64,000 nucleotides of DNA from Alloacidobacterium sp035547425 (lineage in GTDB: Bacteria > Acidobacteriota > Terriglobia > Terriglobales > Acidobacteriaceae): positions 1 through 64,000 of the forward strand of contig DASZUU010000046.1 in assembly GCA_035547425.1 (NCBI GenBank). Direction: 5' to 3'. A program made the position numbers and the translations under genes. The notes under the pieces were generated by a model. The model searched no databases. It had not been told where the DNA came from and saw nothing but the letters and a program-made list of their open reading frames with translations. Positions 34,479 through 42,997 of the stretch are shown here, one piece after another (the stretch's first letter is position 1; each line of letters starts with the position of its first letter).

Positions 34479-35561
34479 TCAACCGAATGTAAAAGAGAAA
34501 GCCCGTACTCCCGGGTCCAGAAATTCAATTGCAAAAATATGGTCTGTAATCCTGCCCTTCTGCCTTATCAATTGATATAAGCGATGATCTGAGACAACGC
34601 CATTGCCTTGCGCATCCGTGTCCACTCCGTGATCCTCTCCAGGAACTTGCCCGTCAACTGTGACCTTAAAGCGGATTGGCTTTCCGTCAGCAGTTGGCCC
34701 GAGCACAAGATGCAAATCACGAGCATGAAAGCGAAACACGATCTTTCCTCCAGCTGATTTCAATAGTGCAACTTGCTCGTGATCCACCCATTTGCCGGCA
34801 AACCCCCATTCGTTCAATCCCAGATGTGACGGTGCCGTATAAAGTTGATCTACATCTTTTTTGATTCCGCCGGGCGAGGTGAAATGCTCGGCACGCAAAT
34901 ATCCAATATAGGTCTCAGGCGAACGTACTTGATTCATGTCGGCTGCGGCTTCCACGCCCTGCCCCCGGACGTTGACTTTATCGATCTGCATCGAAGCCGA
35001 AGTGCGCTCCTGCAACAGCTTTTGAATCCACTGCTCCGACTGGTTGTAGTCGCCTTCACCAAAATGCTCGTAGCGTACCTTTCCCTTTATATCGATGAAA
35101 TAGTGAGCCGGCCAGTATTCATTGTGAAAAGCGTTCCAAACCGCGTGATTGCTGTCCAAAGCAACCGGATAAGTAATTCCATACTTTTGAACTGCTTTTT
35201 GTACGTTCGGTAATTCCTTCTCAAAGTCGAACTCCGGCGAATGCACGCCGACCACCACCAGTCCGCTGTCCTTATACTTATCTGCCCAGGCCTGAATATA
35301 CGGCAGCGCACGCAGGCAGTTAATACAGGAGTAGGTCCAGAAATCAACAAGCACCACCTTGCCCTTGAGCTGCTTTGCAGTCAATGGCTTTGAATTGATC
35401 CAGCCCGTCGCGCCGGCAAGCCCATAGAGCGGAGAGCTTCCTACGATGCTGGGCGGCTCCTGCGCTTCAGCTATAAATTGACCGGCAAATACGCAGCACA
35501 GGACTGCAATAACCGCCGGCATAAACAATTTCACTTTCTGTCGATACGATTTCGCGTGCAT
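34479..35561 (-). CDS. Thioredoxin-like redox protein, DipZ C-terminal type
   Basis: A 360-residue exported thiol-disulfide protein. A signal peptide or anchor is at residues 11-33 (LFMPAVIAVLCCVFAGQFIAEA). The thioredoxin fold has the active site C79-I-N-C82 in FWTYSCINCLRALPY, exactly the SCINC form of DipZ/TlpA-like proteins. After it, from about residue 215, comes the beta-sandwich known from the C-terminus of DipZ (EHFTSPGG, LNEWGFAGKW, FRFHARDLHLVLGP, FDF-like end). The CcdA-like membrane part of full DipZ is missing, so electrons must come from another protein. It is convergent with the sigma/anti-sigma operon. Confidence 0.85.
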   Translation of the reverse strand: MHAKSYRQKVKLFMPAVIAVLCCVFAGQFIAEAQEPPSIVGSSPLYGLAGATGWINSKPLTAKQLKGKVVLVDFWTYSCINCLRALPYIQAWADKYKDSGLVVVGVHSPEFDFEKELPNVQKAVQKYGITYPVALDSNHAVWNAFHNEYWPAHYFIDIKGKVRYEHFGEGDYNQSEQWIQKLLQERTSASMQIDKVNVRGQGVEAAADMNQVRSPETYIGYLRAEHFTSPGGIKKDVDQLYTAPSHLGLNEWGFAGKWVDHEQVALLKSAGGKIVFRFHARDLHLVLGPTADGKPIRFKVTVDGQVPGEDHGVDTDAQGNGVVSDHRLYQLIRQKGRITDHIFAIEFLDPGVRAFSFTFG

Positions 35562-35841
35562 CCGATTCCCTCCTCGTTGGGCACTATCAATATAGCGAGG
35601 TACAGTAAAGTGTCAGATCAACCACTCCAGTAGACGCATCGAAAGAAGATCGAGTTACATGACCCCGCGCCGCGTAAAAAAAGGAATAGCGTCTTTTGCG
35701 CGAAGTTAAGAAGCAAGGGACTGATCGTGCCGGCATTCCTGATTGTTCATTAAGATGTAGTCCGATTTCCGATTGGTGTGATATCAATAACGAAATAAGA
35801 AATCGTTTTCTCAATCAAGCTTCGGCCATCGAAAGGGTGTA

Positions 35842-37749
35842 ATGAAACAAAGACTGCTTCAAAAAACTCTTGCTCTACTGCTCTCTTCATTGCTGACCTC
35901 GTCACTTTATGCTGAATCTCCTGCCTCGTTGCGTCTCGAAGTAAATCATGCGATAAGCCCGGTCAGCCCGTCTCTGTATGGACTTATGACCGAGGAAATC
36001 AACTACTCCTATGATGGCGGATTGTATGCAGAGCTTGTGCGCAATCGCACATTCCAGGCGGATTGGAGCGGAATTCTGCATTGGCTGATTTTTGAAGGTG
36101 GAACATCTTCGGCTTCGATGCAGATCGATAAAAACGATGGCCCCAGCGCTGCGCTTTCATATAGTCTTCGACTCAACGTCGCGAAGGCCGATGCCTCAAA
36201 TCGCGCCGGAGTTATAAACGAGGGCTATTGGGGCGTAGGCGTACACCCGAACGACAAATTTACCGGTTCGCTGTATGCTAAAACCGATTCAAGCGGCACA
36301 CTCCCCCTGCGTGTCTCGATTGTTGCGAATCAATCCGGCGAACCTTTGTCTTCCGCCACGGTCGAGGTAAATGGCAAAAGTTGGAAACAGTATAAGTTTG
36401 ACTTGCCATTCAAAAATGTAGCTACTTCTTCTGAAAATCACATTGAAATTTCAGTCGACAAACCGGCCACTATCTGGCTTCAGTTGGTTTCGATTTTTCC
36501 GCCAACATTCCATGGCCGCGCAAATGGAAATCGCATTGACCTGATGGAAAAGCTGGCAGGATTGCATCCAACATTTCTGCGGTTCCCCGGCGGCAACTAC
36601 CTCGAAGGCAATCACATTTCAGAGCGCTTCGACTGGAAGAAAACGATCGGGCCAATGGTCGATCGACCAACGCATCCGTCCCCCTGGGGATATCAATCCA
36701 CGGATGGCATGGGCCTGCTTGAATTTCTGGAATGGTGCGAAGACCTGCATATTGATCCCGTTCTTGCCGTCTATGCCGGTTATTCCCTGTCGGGCGATGT
36801 GGTAAAGCCGGGAGCGGATCTCGAGCCTTATGTACAGGAAGCCCTGGAGGAACTCGAATATGTAACCGGCGGCACTGATACCAGGTGGGGAGCTATTCGC
36901 GCTCGCGATGGCCACCCGGCTCCTTTCAAATTGCACTATGTTGAGATTGGCAACGAAGACTTCTTCGACAAGTCAGGCTCCTATGACGGTCGATTTGCGC
37001 AGTTCGCGAAGGCGATCAAGGCGAAGTATCCGGATCTGCAATTGATCGCAACGACGCCGGTTAAGGAAACCAAGCCCAATGTGGTTGATGATCACTATTA
37101 TCTTCGTGCCGTCGATATGTTTAAGGATGCCTCGCATTACGACAAGATTGACCGGAATGGGCCAAAAATCTTTGTGGGTGAATGGGCAACCCGAGAAGGC
37201 AGCCCCACTCCTAACTTTGGCGCTGCTCTCGGAGATGCAGCCTGGATGACGGGCCTTGAGAGAAATAGCGATCTTATCGTCATGGCGGCGTATGCTCCGC
37301 TGCTGGTCAATGTCAGCCCGGGAGGCATGCAGTGGGATACAGATTTGATCGGGTACAACGCGCTCACCAGTTATGCTTCTCCCAGCTACTACGCGCAGTC
37401 CATGTTTGCTTCCTGCCTGGGCGATCACACGGTGGCATCCTCGCTTGCAGGGGCCGGCGATAAAATTTTTTATTCTGCAACATCGTCAACAAGTAATCAC
37501 AAGCTTTGCCTTAAGCTCGTCAATGCTTCTTCCAGCCAACAAACAATTGATATTGCGTTGGATGGATTGAGCGGGACGCATAAAGCGAAAATTCAATCGC
37601 TTAAGGCTGCCAGCACACAAGCTACAAATACGATTACTGCCCCTGACCGTATTCGGCCTGTGGACTCATCCCAGACAATCAAAGGCGGAAGCCTGTCTTA
37701 CGTTTTACCTGCATACTCAATTCAGGTTCTCGACGTCGACCTAAAGTAA
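35842..37749 (+). CDS. GH51 alpha-L-arabinofuranosidase, secreted
   Basis: A 635-residue family GH51 enzyme that releases arabinofuranose from hemicellulose or pectin side chains. A signal peptide spans residues 1-24 (LALLLSSLLTSSLYA). The opening YGLMTEEINYSYDGGLYAELVRNR is typical of the subgroup with an N-terminal carbohydrate-binding insert (about 95-215). The acid/base is E372 in EIGNED and the nucleophile E447 in VGEWATR. GAAAGGG lies before the ATG. It stands alone with its own terminator. No arabinose genes adjoin it, although xylulokinase lies 18 kb away. Confidence 0.92.
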   Translation: MKQRLLQKTLALLLSSLLTSSLYAESPASLRLEVNHAISPVSPSLYGLMTEEINYSYDGGLYAELVRNRTFQADWSGILHWLIFEGGTSSASMQIDKNDGPSAALSYSLRLNVAKADASNRAGVINEGYWGVGVHPNDKFTGSLYAKTDSSGTLPLRVSIVANQSGEPLSSATVEVNGKSWKQYKFDLPFKNVATSSENHIEISVDKPATIWLQLVSIFPPTFHGRANGNRIDLMEKLAGLHPTFLRFPGGNYLEGNHISERFDWKKTIGPMVDRPTHPSPWGYQSTDGMGLLEFLEWCEDLHIDPVLAVYAGYSLSGDVVKPGADLEPYVQEALEELEYVTGGTDTRWGAIRARDGHPAPFKLHYVEIGNEDFFDKSGSYDGRFAQFAKAIKAKYPDLQLIATTPVKETKPNVVDDHYYLRAVDMFKDASHYDKIDRNGPKIFVGEWATREGSPTPNFGAALGDAAWMTGLERNSDLIVMAAYAPLLVNVSPGGMQWDTDLIGYNALTSYASPSYYAQSMFASCLGDHTVASSLAGAGDKIFYSATSSTSNHKLCLKLVNASSSQQTIDIALDGLSGTHKAKIQSLKAASTQATNTITAPDRIRPVDSSQTIKGGSLSYVLPAYSIQVLDVDLK

Positions 37750-37771
37750 ATTCAGCGTCACCTTTGTGACA

Positions 37772-37803
37772 AGAGGCGATCATCGGATCGCCTCTATCTT
37801 TTT
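37772..37803 (+). terminator. Rho-independent terminator after GH51
   Basis: AGAGGCGAT and ATCGCCTCT form a 9-bp stem around CATCGG, followed by ATCTTTTT. It lies 22 bases after the arabinofuranosidase stop. Confidence 0.85.
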
Positions 37804-37818
37804 CAATCGGAGTATTTT

Positions 37819-38643
37819 TTATGGCAGTGCCGCAGGCTTCAAAGCAAGAATGAATTTGATCCGCTGCTCTTCAAAGTTCTGCTGCAAACGATCTTCTGTA
37901 GTTTGTGTTCCCGTAAAACGGTGATAGTCCATGCGCGTTGCATTGACGACCTGCACAAATTCCACGCTTTCTACCTTGTCAGGAATACGAGCACCAAACC
38001 AGTGTGGATCATCTCTCTCACTCCATGTAACGAGCGACATAATTGCCCCGGGAGGATATGTCAGCGTGGCGGACATATCCGATGAGTGAATTTTCCAATC
38101 GTTTATAGCATGCATTGCTCCATCATTTCCGTAGAGGCATGAAATGGTTCGACTTCGAGGATCGACATACATCGTGATTGCATTCCAGCCAAGCGGTTGT
38201 TGGGGCAAGCCATCGGGCAAGATGGCTGCACGATTATTGACAACTTCATTTCGGCTCACAGTCGCCTGGGTAAGCGGCATGGTGTAGACATAATCATCGT
38301 CTTTCATCGGCTTATGGCAGCCGGTGCACTCTTTTACAAACGTCGCATCCTTGCCGTAAGGCTTTAGCTCCAGACTGCGCCAGCGGCCCCATGCCCATCC
38401 CTCGTTTTCTTGTTGGCCTTTCGCGTCCTTCACCATCAGTTCAACTTGAACGAACTTCCCCGGATACAGCAATCCATCACGACCAATCTCACGCTGCCAT
38501 GCAATTTTGGCGAACCGTGATCCATCTGGCCAGGGAGAGATGTTTCCCGACTTCGCCGCGTCGATCGCAATCTCATTGCCCAAAATAAAACGAAACGTAT
38601 TGTTATCACCTCGATCGGTAAAGCTGATCGGCTTCCAGTTCAC
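37819..38643 (-). CDS. Cytochrome P460-family protein (3' part of a split gene)
   Basis: A c-type haem protein of the cytochrome P460 family, with the haem-binding C-x-x-C-H at residues 106-110 (ECTGCHKPM) and family text such as GWAWGRWRSLELKPYG and VVNNRAAILPDGLPQQPLGWNAITMY. The GTG at 38643 is only the first start codon in this frame. The frame stays open upstream to 38790, reading TLKAYLDPWAS..., with no ribosome site or signal peptide. That upstream text continues the haem-binding protein encoded just before it. I therefore read this as the second half of one exported two-domain protein of about 453 residues, broken by one extra base near 38789. Confidence 0.78.
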   Translation of the reverse strand: MNWKPISFTDRGDNNTFRFILGNEIAIDAAKSGNISPWPDGSRFAKIAWQREIGRDGLLYPGKFVQVELMVKDAKGQQENEGWAWGRWRSLELKPYGKDATFVKECTGCHKPMKDDDYVYTMPLTQATVSRNEVVNNRAAILPDGLPQQPLGWNAITMYVDPRSRTISCLYGNDGAMHAINDWKIHSSDMSATLTYPPGAIMSLVTWSERDDPHWFGARIPDKVESVEFVQVVNATRMDYHRFTGTQTTEDRLQQNFEEQRIKFILALKPAALP

Positions 38644-38788
38644 AAATGTAGAATCAAACGGAATGCCGTTGAGCTCAGGTTGTACTTGCCCGCGCGAGAA
38701 CGAAGATGAAACCGTGCTATGAGTGAGTGTTGAGTTTATAGGCAGGTTTGCTGTTGACGCCCACGGATCAAGATAGGCCTTTAAAGTC

Positions 38789-39181
38789 TCAAAGCTCTTC
38801 GGGAGTCACCCTTGCCTCCGGATGCATCCTGAGAAAGTTTGGCAAAGGCATAGCTCCAAGCTGGATCATGTTCACAGCTTCGTATAATTTGGCCTTCTGT
38901 ACCGCCTGCGGTTCTGTGCCAATAGTCGAAAAATTGAGATGTTCACGTGCAGTTAAAATATCGTGGCGAACCAGCCAATACGCAGGCACAATCTCATCGA
39001 ACCAGGACAATCGCCTCTGATTGGAATGGCAACTGAAGCAGCTTTTTTCAAGAATTTGTTTTACGGCTGGAGGAGCCTGAAGTGGCGCAGCCTCTTGTCT
39101 CGTAGGAATCTCAGGCCGTACAAACTGTAAAACCGCAAATACCGCAACACCAGTAAAAAATAATGTGCTGAATATCTTCAC
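38789..39181 (-). CDS. Haem-binding domain protein (5' part of a split gene)
   Basis: A 130-residue exported protein with a signal peptide or anchor at residues 4-21 (FSTLFFTGVAVFAVLQFV) and a haem site C48-F-S-C51-H52. It is followed by SWFDEIVPAYWLVRHD, HLNFSTIG and MPLPNFLRMHPEARVTPEEL, the pattern of the Haem_bd domain. The family normally continues with a helix such as ETLKAYL. Here a TGA interrupts at 38789-38791, while exactly that helix is found in the next frame (GAG ACT TTA AAG). One extra T in a CTTT run explains the break. If the base is real, a truncated but nearly complete haem domain remains. Confidence 0.78.
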   Translation of the reverse strand: MKIFSTLFFTGVAVFAVLQFVRPEIPTRQEAAPLQAPPAVKQILEKSCFSCHSNQRRLSWFDEIVPAYWLVRHDILTAREHLNFSTIGTEPQAVQKAKLYEAVNMIQLGAMPLPNFLRMHPEARVTPEEL

Positions 39182-39249
39182 TGACTTGCCCTCGTTGCTT
39201 TAGATCATAAGCTGAACAGTATTCAACTTTTTGTGCTTGAATCGTTGGT

Positions 39250-39855
39250 ATGTCAACAAATTTTAGAACTGCCATCACAGAACTCCTCCAGCGTGAAGCT
39301 AAGCCTGTCGAAAAATATGGGCATCAGCCCAGGCTATATGCGCTCACGCAAGCCATCGGCGCAGGGCTCGACTATGACGATGACGTAGTCTATGCCGCAG
39401 CCTGGCTGCACGATCTCGGCGTTTTCATCGGGAATCGACCGGAGAATCCAGCAGAACTAACAAAATGGGACCATGTCCGCTACATCTGCGATCGGACGCC
39501 ACAGATTCTTACCGAGACTGGATTTCCTGCCGAAAAAATTCAGCTCGTCATCTCCGCTATCAAAGAGCATCAGCCGCACGATGAACCATCCAGCACCGAA
39601 GCAGAGATACTGCGAGATGCCGATATTCTGGAACAGCTAGGCGCAATCGGCATCCTGCGAACAGTCTCTAAGGTCGGGCGGGATACCCGTTATTCAACCT
39701 TTACAGATGCTGTAACAACTCTCCGAAAAAATCTCGACAGCCTGCCTGGAAAAATTCGCCTGCAAACAACAAGGCGCCTCGCGGAACCAAGAATCGCAAT
39801 GCTCAAGAATTTTCTTGAAGCCGTCGATTCCGAAGCCGCAGGCGCTCTGTTTTAG
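39250..39855 (+). CDS. HD-domain phosphohydrolase
   Basis: A 201-residue cytoplasmic protein with the metal-binding HD fold: H25 near the start (YGHQPRLYALT), H54-D55 in AAAWLHDLG, a His in KEHQPHDE and Asp in RDADILEQLGAIG. The layout matches small uncharacterised HD hydrolases that act on phosphorylated or nucleotide substrates. The substrate cannot be inferred. It is divergent from the haem-protein gene and convergent with secA, only 7 bases away. Confidence 0.85.
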   Translation: MSTNFRTAITELLQREAKPVEKYGHQPRLYALTQAIGAGLDYDDDVVYAAAWLHDLGVFIGNRPENPAELTKWDHVRYICDRTPQILTETGFPAEKIQLVISAIKEHQPHDEPSSTEAEILRDADILEQLGAIGILRTVSKVGRDTRYSTFTDAVTTLRKNLDSLPGKIRLQTTRRLAEPRIAMLKNFLEAVDSEAAGALF

Positions 39856-39862
39856 CTGAAAG

Positions 39863-42856
39863 TTAAGCCTCGTTCGCTCCGTGGCACTTCTTGTACTTCT
39901 TGCCTGAGCCGCAAGGACAAGGATCATTGCGGCCTACTTTATCGCCTGTGCGGCGTTGCGCAGCCGGCTCTGCCGAGCCGCCTCCGGCCATCCGGGCGTG
40001 CTCCAGTTCCCTCTGTTTTTTACGCTGGAATTCGCGCTCGATCTCATCAATCGTTGTCGACGGCTGGCGCGTAGGCACCGGAATCGAAGGCCGCTCCTCC
40101 ACTGCAATCGCAGAAGGCGCATGCTGAGCGCGTGTCTCGGCTGAAGCAACCGCGGGCGCGGGAGGTATGGCAGGACGTGGACGCGAGGGAATCACCAGCG
40201 GCTGTCCATCCGGTCCCACGATTTGCATGAGGAAAAGGAAACGCACCGTATCCTCTTGGAAACGCGCCATCATGCCCTCGAACATATCAAAGGACTCTTT
40301 CTTGTAGGCCACAAGAGGATCCTGCTGGCCATAGCCGCGCAGACCAATGCCCTCCTTCAAGTGGTCCATGTTCAGCAGATGGTCTTTCCACAATCCGTCA
40401 AGCACGCTCAGCATAATCATGCGCTCGTGGAAGCGCATGGCTTGTTCGCCAACGATCTGTTCTTTCGCGGCGTACTTATCTTTCAATCGTTCGAAAAGAG
40501 TCTCCCCAAGCTCATGGCGCGTCATCTCGTTCAGATCAATACCTTCGGCATCTGCATCAAAGCCGAATTGCCCGATAAGCTTCGACTTTAGACCAGCGAG
40601 ATCCCACTGTTCGGGATGAATCTTTTCCGGTGCCGATTCGTCCAGAAATGCGCTAAGAATATTTGCAACATAGTCTTCAACGATCAGCTCTTTCTGATCG
40701 AGGCCTTCCAGCAGCTGATGGCGCAATCCATAGACCGCCTCACGCTGCTTGTTCATTACATCGTCATATTCCAGCAGATGCTTGCGCGACTCGAAATTCT
40801 GAGATTCCACTGCCTTCTGCGCAGCTTCAATGCGCTTCGAGATCATGCGCGATTCAATCGGCACGCCCTCTTCCATGCCGAGGCGCTGCAGCAGCGTTCC
40901 CACCCACTCCTTGGCAAAGATGCGCATCAGGTCATCTTCGAGAGATAGATAGAAGCGCGATGCGCCCGGATCACCCTGGCGGCCTGCGCGTCCACGCAGC
41001 TGATTATCGATACGCCGGGACTCATGCCGTTCCGTACCGATAATGTGCAAGCCCCCCGCAGCAATTACCGCATCATGTTCTTTAGAAACATTTGCCTGGT
41101 ATGCGGCATAAGTCTTATCCCATGTATCCTGCGGAGTTTCGAACTCCTGTCCCTGGTAGTAGAACCGCATCATGCCCGGCGCCGCTGTCGGATTCAGCGC
41201 TCCTTCAGCCACGCTGATCGCTCGTGCCGCGCCTTTTTTTACCAGGTCCTGCTTGGCCATGAATTCCGCATTCCCGCCGAGAAGAATATCCGTACCACGA
41301 CCGGCCATATTGGTGGCGATTGTCACCATGCCCAGGCGTCCGGCTTGCGCTACGATCTCAGCTTCACGTTCATGGAACTTCGCGTTCAGAACGACATGCT
41401 TCACGCCCTTTCGCTGCAAAATCTGCGAGAGCAGCTCCGATTTCTCAATCGAAGTTGTGCCCACAAGAACCGGCTGCCCCTGCTCATGCAGCTTCGCAAT
41501 CTCATCGGCCACAGCAAAATATTTTTCCTTTGCCGTGCGATACACAACATCGGAGTTCTCAATGCGAAGCAACGGCTTATTTGTCGGGATGACAACAATG
41601 TCAAGCTTATAGATGTTGTCGAATTCAGCCGCTTCCGTCTCGGCGGTTCCCGTCATGCCCGCAAGCTTTTGATAGAGTCGGAAATAATTCTGGAATGTGA
41701 TCGTCGCCAGCGTCTGATCCTCGCGGCGAATATTGACGCCTTCCTTCGCTTCAACGGCCTGGTGCAATCCATCTGACCAGCGGCGTCCCGGCATCAGGCG
41801 GCCCGTGAACTCATCCACGATGATGACTTCGCCGTCTTTGACCACGTATTGCACATCGCGCTTGTAGAGGGAATGTGCCTTCACCGCCACTTCGACATGG
41901 TGCTTCAGGTCCCAGTTTTCCGGATCGGCAATATTACCAATACCCAGCAACTGCTCGATCTTTTCCCATCCCTCGTCCGTAATGCTGATGGTCTTATGCT
42001 TTTCATCGACGACATAATCGCCGGTAAGAATCTTTGCCTGGTCAGGGCCTTGCTCGATTTCCTCGCCCTGCTCCAGCGACGGAATAATGCGGTTCACGCG
42101 GGCATACTTATCCGTCGTCTGGTCGGTTGGCCCGGAGATGATGAGCGGGGTACGCGCTTCGTCGATAAGAATCGAATCGACTTCGTCAACAATGGCGTAA
42201 TAATGGCCGCGCTGCACACAATCGGCCAGCTCGAACTTCATGTTGTCGCGCAGATAGTCGAATCCGAACTCGTTATTCGTGCCATAGGTGATATCGGCGC
42301 CATACGCCGCGCGCCGCTGGCTGTCATCGAGGTCATGGACAATTACTCCGACCGTGAGGCCGAGAAACTCGTAAATCTTGCCCATCCACTCGGCGTCGCG
42401 CTTTGCCAGGTAGTCGTTGACAGTAACCACGTGAACGCCGCGTCCGGCGAGAGCATTCAGATAGCACGGCAGCGTCGCAACCAGCGTTTTACCTTCGCCG
42501 GTTTTCATTTCGGCAATCTTGCCCTGGTGCAGCACCATGCCGCCAATCAGCTGCACATCAAAATGCCGCATGTTGAGCACGCGTCGGCCCGCCTCGCGGA
42601 CGACCGCAAACGCCTCAGGCAGAATCTCATCGAGCGCCTGCTTTTCCGCGGCTTTGCGCTCCGCGTCATCGCTGATGCCTTCGAGTGCCGCGGCTATGCG
42701 AGCCTTGAACTCCAGCGTCTTGCCGCGAAGCTCGTCATCCGAGAGCCGCTGGATCTCCGGCTCCATGGCGTTAATCGTCTGAACGACAGGCATCAGACGC
42801 TTCACTGCGCGTTCATTGCTTGTCCCAAAAACCTTAGTAAGAGCACTACCGATCAA
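39863..42856 (-). CDS. secA: Preprotein translocase ATPase SecA
   Basis: A 997-residue SecA, the motor that pushes preproteins through SecYEG. Walker A is in EMKTGEGKTLVA, the DEAD-like Walker B in IVDEVDSILIDEARTPL, and the second helicase domain includes NMAGRGTDILLGG and GGLHIIGTERHESRRIDNQLRGRAGRQGD. The C-terminus carries the zinc-binding tail CPCGSGKKYKKCH, which contacts SecB or ribosomes. The start is TTG at 42856, preceded by GAGGAAA; the following MIGSALTKVFGTSNERAVKRL is the normal N-terminus, so the non-ATG start is credible. It stands alone. Confidence 0.98.
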   Translation of the reverse strand: MIGSALTKVFGTSNERAVKRLMPVVQTINAMEPEIQRLSDDELRGKTLEFKARIAAALEGISDDAERKAAEKQALDEILPEAFAVVREAGRRVLNMRHFDVQLIGGMVLHQGKIAEMKTGEGKTLVATLPCYLNALAGRGVHVVTVNDYLAKRDAEWMGKIYEFLGLTVGVIVHDLDDSQRRAAYGADITYGTNNEFGFDYLRDNMKFELADCVQRGHYYAIVDEVDSILIDEARTPLIISGPTDQTTDKYARVNRIIPSLEQGEEIEQGPDQAKILTGDYVVDEKHKTISITDEGWEKIEQLLGIGNIADPENWDLKHHVEVAVKAHSLYKRDVQYVVKDGEVIIVDEFTGRLMPGRRWSDGLHQAVEAKEGVNIRREDQTLATITFQNYFRLYQKLAGMTGTAETEAAEFDNIYKLDIVVIPTNKPLLRIENSDVVYRTAKEKYFAVADEIAKLHEQGQPVLVGTTSIEKSELLSQILQRKGVKHVVLNAKFHEREAEIVAQAGRLGMVTIATNMAGRGTDILLGGNAEFMAKQDLVKKGAARAISVAEGALNPTAAPGMMRFYYQGQEFETPQDTWDKTYAAYQANVSKEHDAVIAAGGLHIIGTERHESRRIDNQLRGRAGRQGDPGASRFYLSLEDDLMRIFAKEWVGTLLQRLGMEEGVPIESRMISKRIEAAQKAVESQNFESRKHLLEYDDVMNKQREAVYGLRHQLLEGLDQKELIVEDYVANILSAFLDESAPEKIHPEQWDLAGLKSKLIGQFGFDADAEGIDLNEMTRHELGETLFERLKDKYAAKEQIVGEQAMRFHERMIMLSVLDGLWKDHLLNMDHLKEGIGLRGYGQQDPLVAYKKESFDMFEGMMARFQEDTVRFLFLMQIVGPDGQPLVIPSRPRPAIPPAPAVASAETRAQHAPSAIAVEERPSIPVPTRQPSTTIDEIEREFQRKKQRELEHARMAGGGSAEPAAQRRTGDKVGRNDPCPCGSGKKYKKCHGANEA

Positions 42857-42955
42857 AGCAGGATTTCCTCAAGATATAGTGTAAATGTTTTGGGGAACGG
42901 GCGCTTTAAACCGCTGCTATAAGATTCACAATCAAGATTTCAGACAAATAAAAGA

Positions 42956-42973
42956 GGGGAGCCAAAGCTCCCC
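42956..42973 (-). terminator. Terminator of the Oar-like receptor gene
   Basis: GGGGAGC and GCTCCCC pair around a 4-base loop, and the reverse strand continues TCTTTTATTTG. It lies 25 bases after the receptor stop. Confidence 0.8.
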
Positions 42974-42997
42974 GCTTTCCTATGGAGGGATTTCAAC

